This document shows, piece by piece, positions 11,401-20,854 of a stretch of 64,000 bases of DNA. The stretch is taken from the NCBI GenBank assembly GCA_010093705.1, contig MU006101.1:186001-250000 (forward strand). Reading direction: 5' to 3'. The position numbers and the translations under genes are program-made. The first letter of the stretch is position 1. Every line of letters begins with the position of its first letter. The notes beneath the pieces were generated by a model. The model searched no databases, was not told the origin of the DNA, and saw nothing but the letters and a program-made list of their open reading frames with translations. The stretch is from Patellaria atrata CBS 101060 (taxonomy: Eukaryota; Ascomycota; Dothideomycetes; Patellariales; Patellariaceae).

Positions 11401-13663
11401 GCCTTGTAATCGCATCTTTCTTCCAGAGATGGAGCTCTTGGAACAATGATCCTGCCACTTAGTATCTCAACCTCCCCCAATATCGCAGCTAATAGCAAGC
11501 TCTTACCCGTACCGGTCCGACCAGATATGACACTTAGCTGTTTGCAAGGAAAGGACAAGCTGATATCTCGAAGGATGAACGTCTCCTCATCGGGCTCCTC
11601 ATTCCGAGGCCATGAAATGCTTGCCCCCTCAAACCTGACGTTGTTACCCGGGATTGTCTCGTTTGGCTCCTTCTCTGGTGATCTAAGATACTCGTCAATT
11701 CGTTTTACACTAACCCATGCGTCGATGGCAATAGTTGTCAGTTCGGGGAGGAATCCTAAAGTTCCCTCAATCTGTCCCAAGATTCCAATTGTTGTAAAGG
11801 CAATAGACGCTGAGAGATCTCCATGAATAGTTGCGTACACACCAAGGCATGTAGCTGAGAGCATAATAGGGCCAATAAGCCAACAAAAGATTAGGATAGT
11901 ATCGGCTTTAAAAACCTTCCATTGGGCACCAAGCTCTTCTTTTCGGACCACCTCAATCCTCTTCTGCCATTGTCGTTCTAAAGCAGAAAATTTGATCTGT
12001 CTGATTCCAGTCAATGCTTCGTTGAGAACTGCCAGTTTGCGATCACGAAGTCTCATAAGCTCATCCTGCCCATCAGCGTATCTCCTTGAGAAATATATAT
12101 TCAAAGGGAGGGATAAAAGATGCACTATGACACCCGCCAGGAGGCCTTGCCATCCTATTAGTTTACCGAGGAAGGTAAAGCAAACGGATATTTTAATCGC
12201 TGCTGCGAAGAAGACGTTGTTGTATGAGGCGAAATCTGCAATTCGTTTTGCGTCTATACCGACAAGGTTAACGGTCCCCTGCCGTGTCTTCTGGATGTGG
12301 TCCTCAGGATTATCTTCTTTCACAGCTCCGACACCTTCGGAGGGGTTGACGGCAGTAGTATCCTTGCTATCTTGCTCCTTTGAGGTTTTAGTCGATGCAC
12401 CTTTTACATCCTTTCGGCGCATACTCTTTGAAAATATCAGAGCAGCTAGTTGCACACGGATTGGAACCTGTAAATGGCCATAGCAAATCCACCTGGAAGC
12501 AGTTAGATATCCACTCATTTACATTTCAACTAATCTTTGAGCCACAAACCAGTACCAGTTGTCCAAGAAGCATTCAATGATCATCGCTAGACCGAGGCCT
12601 CCTACCCATAAACCTGCTGCAAAATTAACGTCTTCGCCATTGCTCCTTGCTTCCAGAAGTCTTAACAACCTATACATGGCAAACTGTGGTGCGACGAGAA
12701 ATATACCGGAGAGTAAGGTTACGATATATTGTTTGGCGAATGCAGACAGGTGAGCTAAAATGATCAATTTGGCAAGATTACCCTTTCCTTGCATCGATAC
12801 CCAGGCTTCAGCAAGATCCTTAGCCCTAGTATTGTGGTCCATTAGGGGAAGATCTTCATTACGGAGTACCCTTTGCTTAGCCGCTCGGGCAAGCACCGGC
12901 GAGCACCAGGAATAGGTATAATGATAGAATGCAGAGACGGTCCATTGACCGTCGACCTCCTGACCATCTTTGTAGAGTTGAGGTCGACGGGGAAATGCAA
13001 TAGCAGAGAAGAAACCGAGAGCTGAGAGGACAAAATTGACGATAGATAGAGAACCGTGGCCTGATAAAATGGTTTGCAAATCTTCTGTGAGGAATATGAC
13101 AAAGAGTAAAATGAGATTTGAGAGGGCGTGGAAGGAGGCAAATTCATAGCGAGAAACAGGATTCCTTTCAGAATAAATATTTGTCGCTTGGATATGTATC
13201 AATGCCTGGATTGTAGTTAGCAAGCATAACAGTATGGAAGTAATTGGTGATGATGGGTTCCCAGCCCAGATTCCTCGAGAACTTGCGGCCAAGTAGGTGG
13301 TGCCCTTGATATCAGCTATGGAAAAATGTATCTTACCCATATTGTAAACCTCGACCAAATCACAAGCAGATATGATCTCCCGTGCTGTGAACCCTCGACA
13401 GTATTGAATGCTGCAGCTACTAATGAGACACAGAATCCGGCACTGGTGGATAAATTGAGCATGAAAATTGGTAAACGTGTCTTGCGGTATATTCGTTGGG
13501 TTTCCTCCGTAGCAACGCCATCTTTATCCTCATAGATGTCTATGTTTCGATAACCTTGGTTTTTCTTAAAGAAGAGCTGAGGAAGATTGTAAAGTGCTGG
13601 AAGTGTGGCCAGGAAGACGAGGACGAGCCCCGCAATGGGAACAATCTCAGGGCTAGCAGCCAT
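8497..13663 (-). CDS. ABCC-family (MRP/Ybt1-like) full ABC transporter
   Basis: This is a full transporter of about 1,630 aa. Exons on the minus strand: 13663-13337, 13304-12523, 12492-11180, 11123-10456, 10405-10056, 10005-9928 and 9871-8497; the sum is divisible by three. The order is an extra N-terminal membrane domain, TMD1 (IRVQLAALIFSKSMRRKDVKG is the usual ABCC loop), NBD1, TMD2, NBD2. NBD1 has Walker A GRTGTGKS (about residue 695), signature LSGGQ across an intron, and Walker B ILIMDDIFSAVD. The Asp in place of the catalytic Glu is typical of the degenerate ABCC site. NBD2 is canonical: GRTGAGKSS (about 1390), LSQGQRQ, MVLDEATSAVD and the H-loop IAHRLST. Relatives export conjugates or bile acids across vacuolar or plasma membranes; the substrate here is unknown. 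The first intron as drawn is only 32 nt, so that junction is uncertain; a 59-nt alternative would remove nine residues. Confidence 0.93.
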
Positions 13664-14510
13664 GAATCATATAAAATCAAAAAACTGTAAGATGTACTCC
13701 GCACTGCAAAAGTTCTCGTTAAGAGGTTTCAAAAGCTCTTTATACAGTACCTACCCCTAACTTTTGTATCATGATGAGTTAAGGCTCATTTTAAGGTGCG
13801 AAAGGTAGTGTATGAAAACGGATGAACTTTTTTTTATATGGATGTAATGGATGTGATGCCCTGTCTAGTGGCAGAATGCGGTGTTAGAGTTTGGGTAGGT
13901 GGCAAGTTTCCTACTACAAGAGACTTCAATTATTCCTTTGATGAGTCAAAAATTCGAGAGTCGCTTTATTATGCATCTCGAGGGTACGAGGTACTGTCCT
14001 GCATGCCGAGACGATAATTGCGGGAACGGCTGAATTCTCGGTTTACAGTATTATGTATTGTTACCTTACAAAGTACTGCTACTGCATCTTCAAGTATTTC
14101 AACGTCTTCTACCTCCGGGAGATTCAATTAAGGCAAACAAGATAGGACTAGAAAGGCTAGACGTATAACTCAACTAGTTCAAAGAAGGCAGGCGTATGTA
14201 TAAGCTGAAAGCAGATGGGAGAGGAGTATAGAAACGTTGTGCTCGACACTGCTACAACTGTCACAGCTCCAAGGGCCCCTAGTTAACAATCGTAGTTGAT
14301 CATTCGCTAGTCACTATCTTATTACTTCGTATCTGAGGGACGTCTGTTACACATTGCATAAGAAAAAGAGCACCAAACCCTCCGTCATGTAGACTCAACA
14401 GACACATCAAGGTCCAAACTTGTGGGAGTCATAAAGTCGAATCATTACCTCAGATATGACATCTCCCGGGTATAAATCATCACCTTGAACATATGCTCAT
14501 CGAAATGTGC
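13664..14510. other. Intergenic: ABC transporter promoter, eisosome gene 3' flank
   Basis: Both neighbours lie on the minus strand, so this stretch holds the ABC transporter promoter and the 3' end of the Pil1/Lsp1 gene. I see no gene-like frame. Short GTAC-type palindromic words (for example TACAGTACC near 13746) occur here as in other intergenic parts. Confidence 0.6.
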
Positions 14511-15924
14511 TTATGCCACTGCGCGCTCTTCGTCGCGTCCGCGGGACTCGCCATTGACAGTGGATGGAGCTTCGTCATCATCTTCTTCCTCTTCGTACTC
14601 GCCGCCGCGGTGCTCGGAAGCCGGGACCCACAGACCGGACTCACGCTCAAGGGGCTGATCTTGTCCGGAGAGGTCCACACCTTCTCCTGAGTGATGCCTA
14701 GCCTTGCGGCGCTGAGAAAGAGTGCGAGCACGAGTCGAAAGTTTCGAGGAGACAGCGGCATTCTTCTCAACCCAGTTGGTTAAAGCGTCCTCACAGTCCT
14801 GGATGATACTACATCACATCGTCAGTAATGTTATAGACATGTAGAGATTTGGAAGTTGCTCACGCCTTGCTCGCGTCATATCCATCATAAGCCTGCCTTG
14901 TCTCACCAGGAGTAACAGGAGTGTCATCGACGAGTTCCAACAAATGCTTGCCGTATCCTGCAATGATTGCAAGCTTCTCGCAGTGTTCACGGAGGGCGTC
15001 GAATTGGTAGGTGAAGGCGGACTTGAGCTTCTCGCGTGTGATGTTGGACAATTGCGCCTCAGCGACAAGAGATTCGGCTTCAGCACGGACAAGCTCCTGT
15101 TCGAGAACAACGATCTTTGGCGAGTTTGGCTCCTTGTATTTGAGCTGCGCAATCTGGTCTGTGATCTTCTGCTTCCCTACATATCATTATTAGACCGACT
15201 GCAAAGTGACAGGTGTCAAGATAAACTCACTGTCGCGGCTGGGCTGTACGGAAGCCTCGATGTTGCGGATGCTCTTCATCGTCACACGATATTGGTCGTA
15301 CCTGTCGACGAACTGATCTTCAAGCTCTCCAATTTCGTAGATCAAAACACCAAGCTTGTCAGTGACATCGGAGACGTCATCGTCGCAAGCTTCGCCCCAA
15401 ATAGACAATTGTTGCTTCAATAATCAGCTTTGTGTCCACATACCGTTGTGTGACATGGGGAACATACAGCGACTTCCATCCTTTCGCGTGCAACAAGCTC
15501 CATACTGCGCATCACATTCTTGTCCATTTTGACCAACTGCGACAGTTTCTTAGCAAGGTCGGGGCCAAAAGCCCCAGCCGCGGACTTCCGAAAGTTGTGA
15601 CCTGTAGTGACGCGAAAATATAAGCACCTAATCACAGTCTATCGACCTATAAAGATCGGGATCATCGAAAACATCGCCGATTTTTAACGGGCTTCTGCCT
15701 GAGCAAAGGTGGGGTCACCGGTGCAACCAGCTGCCTTGGACCTCAGGAACACGGTAGGAAGAATTTCTGTTGGAAAGGATTGGAAAACAGGATGCTTTCA
15801 ACCTACCAATGTTGGCTTTTCCGAAGAACCGACCTGTCTTCGTGGAAGAAGGCGGAGGAGGAGGGTTCTGAATTTGCGAGGCGGTTGGCGCCCTCGACTG
15901 ACGCATAGAGTAGGTTCGATGCAT
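14511..15924 (-). CDS. Eisosome core component, Pil1/Lsp1 family
   Basis: Pil1/Lsp1 proteins are BAR-domain proteins that assemble on PI(4,5)P2 and shape plasma-membrane eisosomes. Five exons on the minus strand: 15924-15807, 15601-15468, 15414-15231, 15176-14864 and 14808-14511. Together they make 349 codons (348 aa), the usual length. The family sequence is nearly unchanged: RSAAG-like HNFRKSAAGAFGPDLAKKL, KNVMRSMELVARERMEVA, QQLSIWGEACDDDVSDVTDK, then IGELEDQFVDRYDQYRVTMK and SIRNIEASVQPSRDRKQK. It continues KYKEPNSPKIVVLEQELVR and AESLVAEAQLSNITREKL. The N-terminus (MHRTYSMRQSRAPTASQ) has the basic amphipathic character of the membrane-binding end, with Ser/Thr sites where Pkh-type kinases act in yeast. 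The tail is acidic (EEEEDDDE). The first intron is 205 nt, longer than the others. Whether it is orthologous to Pil1 or Lsp1 cannot be told. Confidence 0.96.
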
Positions 15925-17874
15925 GTTTGCGGTAGTATGGATTTACAAAATCGATAGTGAGTCCGTTAAAAGCAATGCTCTGCTGCTGGCAGAGAGAAGC
16001 GTAGATTAATTTTGTTGTGTTGTTGTGTTGTTGTTGTGAGAAAGCGAAGGGGAAAGGTGGGAGAGCTATATGCGACGGGCCGTGAACGCCTTGAGCTCGA
16101 TACGTCATCGCCCAAACACGGTGTATGGCCCGTGCTTAATATTCCTTTGTGGCTGGACTCACTTCCAGACCTCCCAGTTGTCTTTTTAGAGAACACACCA
16201 ACCCTTTAACGTACAACCAACCTACTTTTGTAACCTACCAGTACAAAAATGTACAGTAGATGCTGTCGATCTTCCCTTGCAGTGAATGTAGTCTGGATTT
16301 CTTCAAGAAAATAATCAGCATCATCAATCACACCAGTTCAGCACCCATCCCACCCCTCCCTAGTCTCTACGACAACGCGCTCATCATCGAGGAACATTAC
16401 CAGCCGCACAGCTTTTACTTTCTTACTGTATGCAAGAAACGTTTAGCCGTTCGAGCGATTCAATACAAGAAATACAGGTACCTTAGTCGCGAGCGGAGCA
16501 ATGACACAGATGACTGTGGTTCTACTCCTGGGAAGTCCCGACTATGTACCACCACCAGTACCAATTCATCCCGTTACATCCGGTTTTTCATCTTTTTTAC
16601 ATCAGACCTTTCCACCACTCCTTTCTTGGCACCATTCTTAGGTTACTTGCACTGTGAGACAAAACAGGTCATATCCACAGGTTTACAGCCTATCACGTTG
16701 TTATTGGACTCTAGTAGTTCTATATTGCACTCTACTCCTATTATACAACGACGTTTCAGTGTCACATATATGGCTACCGTACGTTGAGGCCGCTCGTAAC
16801 GTTGTCGTACGAAAACGAACTTGGAAGCGAACCTACAAATTCACATACTGACCAGCGGTACTGAAAGCTGAGGGTTTCGAACAGTCCATGTCGAAGTATT
16901 TCATGTAATTCACGTAATATTGTAAAGTACGCTCACCAGTAAAGGTGTCTTTGAGCTTACTGTACGAGGGAGTTCAGAACGTATGAGTGCTACGGAAATT
17001 CGGGACACGCGCAGATTTTAATTCAACTGTTCAAAAATACTAACTCAGCAATTCTTCAAAGCTTAATAGCCAAGTATGAATCGGCCGGGAAGTGTATAAA
17101 GTTCACGGATGCCAATCTTGGTAAAAAAAACTTCATTTCGACTAATCTTTATCTAGTATCTTGTCTTTGATAGATATTCATACTTATTTCATAGAAGAAT
17201 ATTTCTTTCTCTCATGGACGAATCACACTATCTCAGTGAACTATCTATACGACTTATTTGACTACCTAATTTTGAAGAGTACTATTTTTTCATACCTGTG
17301 AAACCCTTAGTAGGCTAGGGAGCCGTTTAATGTCTATTGTCACAATACTTAGAGCTCTACAAGACATGATGCGTGATATGACGAGTTGTCTCAGCGACTG
17401 CTAGCCGCTATTCTCCAGTCATACAGAAAGAATGATAGTCCTTAAGAGAGGAGCCCAAATGACGGAAGGTTCATTCGGCGTAGATGTAGTCACTTCGGCT
17501 GATTCCTTACGGCGTGGATGTATCATACTTTCAAACCTGTAGCAGTTGTAAGTTCCTCGAATTTTATGTCTTTCCTGCAATAGACTCAAGTTTAAGTTAT
17601 GTATGCTGTTACCTGCTGAACGCATTTGACTCAACCTCACGCGCTGGTTCGTCGACAACAATCCAAGTATGACTCGAGTCACAAACTCCAACCGGAAGTA
17701 GAGTCTAACTGTGTCTACGGAATCTACGGAATCTACACCGAATTTAAAGTTCCCTTTTTCATAAAAGAGCGAATTCCTCCTGGACAGAAAAACTCTTTTC
17801 AAATTCAGTAACACCTCTAAAGATCTGTAAGACCCTTTTAAAAGACAAGCTGTACGAGGAGACTATTCTGGACA
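15925..17874. other. Intergenic, eisosome promoter side; no supported gene
   Basis: A TTG/TGT-rich run (about 16011-16040; CAA-rich on the minus strand) is probably the Pil1/Lsp1 leader. The longest frame, 16260-16787 (+), is Ser/Thr/Leu low-complexity without a domain, and I reject it. The rest is AT-rich with scattered GTAC-type words (for example 16220-16260, 16925). No RNA gene was recognised. Confidence 0.5.
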
Positions 17875-18502
17875 ATGGTTTACATTGATATTATCACACC
17901 CGAACAGTCTACCGTGGACCGTACATGGACTGAGGAGGGATTTGATGCCCTGTGGCATGGACACCCTCAGGCCTGCACTAATTCCCCCAAAGGCAAAGAA
18001 TTCCAGGCTGCAGAAGATTACTGGCCAAAGGTAACTGCAATGGGCCCCTGTTATGTCTGCAATAGTTCGGAAATTCGAGAAAACACCATAATTGAAGAGG
18101 AAGGTTTGAGGTTAGAGGAGGAGGGAGAACAAGCAAAGAACGACCGCCTCATATTATTTACCCGACCTCTTCTACCATGAGCTCTACCACAGTGCTACTA
18201 AGAAGTATCTGATCTCTGAAGAGGGCGATACTTACTTGAATGATTTTTCTTGTATAATGGCTGTGGATTATTCATCGTATGTTTATATCTCTACTAAGAT
18301 CATGTTGACTAACTCAAAATATAAGGGCGACAATCCATTAGGCACTCTCCGATTCCCTCATATGACCTCATTCTTTTATTTGTATCTCTCATTTGGCATT
18401 GCTATACCCAACTGTTGCACTCATGAGTCATGCCACTTCAAATACATTGTGCTACACCTTTCTCGAATTGAGCTCCCCAATAGAAAATTTCATTGTCTGT
18501 GA
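17875..18502 (+). pseudogene. Candidate HExxH metallopeptidase-like gene or remnant
   Basis: Two adjoining coding-looking stretches lie here in different frames. The first (from ATG 17875) reads MVYIDIITPEQSTVDRTWTE and is hydrophilic. The second, overlapping its end, reads LPDLFYHELYHSATKKY and goes on to FSCIMAVDYSSYVYISTKI. H-E-L-Y-H fits the HExxH zinc-metallopeptidase motif (codons from 18176). The downstream part resembles the Asn/Asp-x-x-Ser-Tyr block seen after the motif in fungal deuterolysin-like secreted peptidases. I see no signal peptide. The two parts could be joined by a missed intron, or the locus could be a decayed copy. Family assignment rests on one short motif and is tentative. 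Confidence 0.35.
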
Positions 18503-18714
18503 AGCCAACATTGTCACCGATAGAACATATAGAATCTAACAATAACGTGACCATTGTTCGGCCACCCCAATCGCCTATACAAAATAGCGCTCCGATCCAC
18601 CATTTCAACTACACCAAAATAGATCTCATACCCAAAACACTAGACATCAACTAAACCAAGCACACTTACCAACCATAAACCCATCCACCACCCACCAAAG
18701 CTCCTAAAAAAAAC
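18503..18714. promoter_or_regulatory. Leader and promoter of the 18715 gene
   Basis: An AC-rich, G-poor stretch (about 18590-18714) with repeated CCACC and ACCAA words leads directly into AAAAAACATGCC. This is the usual look of a fungal 5' UTR and supports the ATG at 18715. Confidence 0.5.
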
Positions 18715-19410
18715 ATGCCCTACAACACTCTCACAATCTACCCCCTATCCCACCCTTCGCAATCATCTACATCCTTATCCCCCTCAACCTCCCCCTTCCC
18801 CTCCCCAACCCATTCCATAACCCCCTTCACGCCCCTCAATTTCCCCTCCTCTTCCCGTCCTAGTCTCACATCCTCGTCTCCCTCTCCGTCTCCCTCCGGT
18901 TCTACCACCCCTTTCCCTAACCACGATGACCACGATCTCGGTATGCCGACTCTGGCCCAGGTATCGCGCTCTGAGGCTCGACTGACACTGGCGCCTGTGT
19001 ATTTGGAACGGGGAGATGGGTCCGCGGAGCGGAGGAAGGGGAGGTCTGAGGGAAAGGGGAGGACGAGAGATGGGAGGAGTAATATCAGGGTGGACATGTC
19101 GGGGAGTGTGCCTGAGACGGGGCTGGTGTCGGTACCGCGGGGGAGGGAGGAGATGAGAGGGGGGGATGGGGTGAGTGGGACGGGGTCGCTGGGCGTGGAA
19201 CAAGGGATGGATATGGGGGTCCAGGAGGGTTATACAGGGATGATGCCGATGCATCAGCGGGTGTCTGGGGGAGAGAGTGGTTTGGAAGCGAAGAGGGAAG
19301 GTGGGAAGAGGAGGAATGGGTTTTTTGTGGGGTGGGTGAGGGAGAAGGATGGGAAGAAGAGTAAGCAGGTTTATTATGTTGTGCCGAAAGTTGGGGGGAG
19401 GAGAGGTTGA
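18715..19410 (+). CDS. Hypothetical low-complexity protein (Ser/Pro-rich then Gly/Arg-rich)
   Basis: This is an intact 231-aa frame with a good leader. I do not recognise the family. Residues 1-70 are Ser/Pro/Thr-rich (SPSTSPFPSPTHS). A short ordered-looking segment follows: LGMPTLAQVSRSEARLTLAP, about residues 75-96. The second half is Gly/Arg/Glu/Lys-rich, ending in FFVGWVREKDGKKSKQVYYV and VPKVGGRRG. The C-terminal block looks like the most conserved-type region. The coding strand is almost all pyrimidine in the first third and mostly purine in the last two thirds, so the other strand is also open over long stretches; those antisense frames are shadows. No signal peptide or TM segment is seen. 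Confidence 0.6.
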   Translation: MPYNTLTIYPLSHPSQSSTSLSPSTSPFPSPTHSITPFTPLNFPSSSRPSLTSSSPSPSPSGSTTPFPNHDDHDLGMPTLAQVSRSEARLTLAPVYLERGDGSAERRKGRSEGKGRTRDGRSNIRVDMSGSVPETGLVSVPRGREEMRGGDGVSGTGSLGVEQGMDMGVQEGYTGMMPMHQRVSGGESGLEAKREGGKRRNGFFVGWVREKDGKKSKQVYYVVPKVGGRRG

Positions 19411-20192
19411 GGTTTGGTTGTATATTTCTTGTATAGTTCTAGAGGATAAATAGAGGAATTGTGGTTTGAAGTGCTGCCGTTAGTGCTTCGTTTGTGGTTG
19501 CTCTTCGTAGAACTAATTGAAAAAGCCGAGTCCCGGATTAAGGTGAAACCCACAATGATATAGTAAAGGTGCTAATACATTGGTTTGATTTCACCCTCTT
19601 GTTGTGGGATTATCCGTCTACTGTACACTCACTTCAAAACTGTTTCTGACGGTACTGTACCGAAAAGGCTAGAACTTATGAAAGTGCTCCAACCACAGTA
19701 GGAATTAACCGTACAAAAATCGAATTTCAGTCCTTACAGGGTCTCAGCCGTTATCTAGCATGTACTGTATAAGGAGAATAATGATATATTTTCTTGATCT
19801 CTGATGATATAACTCAGCCATTCAGATTGCCAGGATGAGATACCTGTGTACAAATAAAAAGTTCCCTCATTTTCAACACACGGAACTGCTGTACTGAGGA
19901 TCATGGACCGAGCATGTTCGCACTTGCAATTCTCGCTTTGAACAGCAAAGGTATATAGACAAAGTAATCGGCTCCTAGTCACCGATAACGCAAGTCTTTG
20001 GTAAAATCCTGGTGTAGTTCTATGGGTGCTGTCGTGAAGAGATTGGAGAGCGAGGAGACTTTCTTGAACCCCCTTGCCGAAAATAGACTAGCTCTCGCTT
20101 ACCTGGGACTAGCTGCATACCACGGTTACCTATTACAGAATTCTTTTATCATATAAATAAGCATATCACGGTGGATTTTTGACCTATCTCAC
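19411..20192. other. Intergenic
   Basis: No gene is seen. A 13-bp palindrome CGGTACTGTACCG lies at 19650-19662, another member of the GTAC family found across the window. A 75-codon minus-strand frame (19755-19982) is unsupported. Confidence 0.5.
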
Positions 20193-20291
20193 GTCGGCGT
20201 AGTCTAGTGGTTATGATGCTTGCTTTACAAAACTTCGCCATGCCTGGTTCTGAAGCGCAAGAGGTCGCCGGTTCGACCCCGGCCGCCGATA
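20193..20291 (+). tRNA. tRNA-Val (anticodon UAC) with 26-nt intron
   Basis: The cloverleaf can be folded by eye. The acceptor stem is GTCGGCG (20193-20199) with CGCCGAT (20284-20290); the first pair is a G-T wobble and the discriminator is A. The D arm starts TAGTCTAGTGG. The anticodon stem is CTTGC (20219-20223) with GCAAG (20257-20261). The loop is TTTACA-C, giving anticodon TAC (Val). The T arm is GCCGG-TTCGACC-CCGGC. The intron (20230-20255) sits in the canonical position after base 37. Its CTTC and GAAG ends can pair, as expected for the splicing endonuclease substrate. Box A and box B promoters are internal (TAGTCTAGTGG and GGTTCGACC). Confidence 0.93.
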
Positions 20292-20854
20292 ACTTTTGCT
20301 CCTTGAGGTGTTCATATGGAGGGATGATTCGATTTTTTCTGTATCAAGGGTCAAGAGAGCGGGGTTAGTGTCAGACTGAAGAAGTTAGTAGTAACGGATA
20401 ATCAAGTATATTTCCTACTGCCTTACGCTAGCTATTAGCACCATTCCTTTGACACAGCTGCCTAGTAGGTATCAACGCTGTTGCCTGCATGTTCTCATGT
20501 ATTTAAACGCTCGTTAGAACAGTCATTAAACAATCAAGCGATATCTCCCCATCGATTTGTGCATCACAAATCTGACAGTTAGAATTATACCTGGGATATG
20601 AATAATTCCTACCAAGATTTTCGTCACGTCAACTTGAAATCGTAAGCTTGGAATTATAGCAATGATTTAGATTATGTCTAACAGGTATGTGACCCCTGAT
20701 TGTGAGTACAGCATGACTTTCAGGCGATTTACCAGTTTCCCCAGCACTGGTTACCTTTGTGTGGTATATTCAATCTAATTCCTATCAAATGAATGGACAT
20801 TTTTCCGTTCACCGGTCTCAATATAGAACTTGAATTTTCAATAGTGACTGAGTT
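20292..20854. other. Intergenic
   Basis: This is the 3' flank of the tRNA; the TTTT of AACTTTTGCTCC just after the tRNA could be the Pol III terminator. AT-rich sequence leads up to the HET relic. No gene was recognised. Confidence 0.5.

Noticed and set aside
16260-16787. 175-codon plus-strand frame
   Set aside because: Ser/Thr/Leu-rich with no domain, no neighbouring exon signals and intergenic-like base composition.
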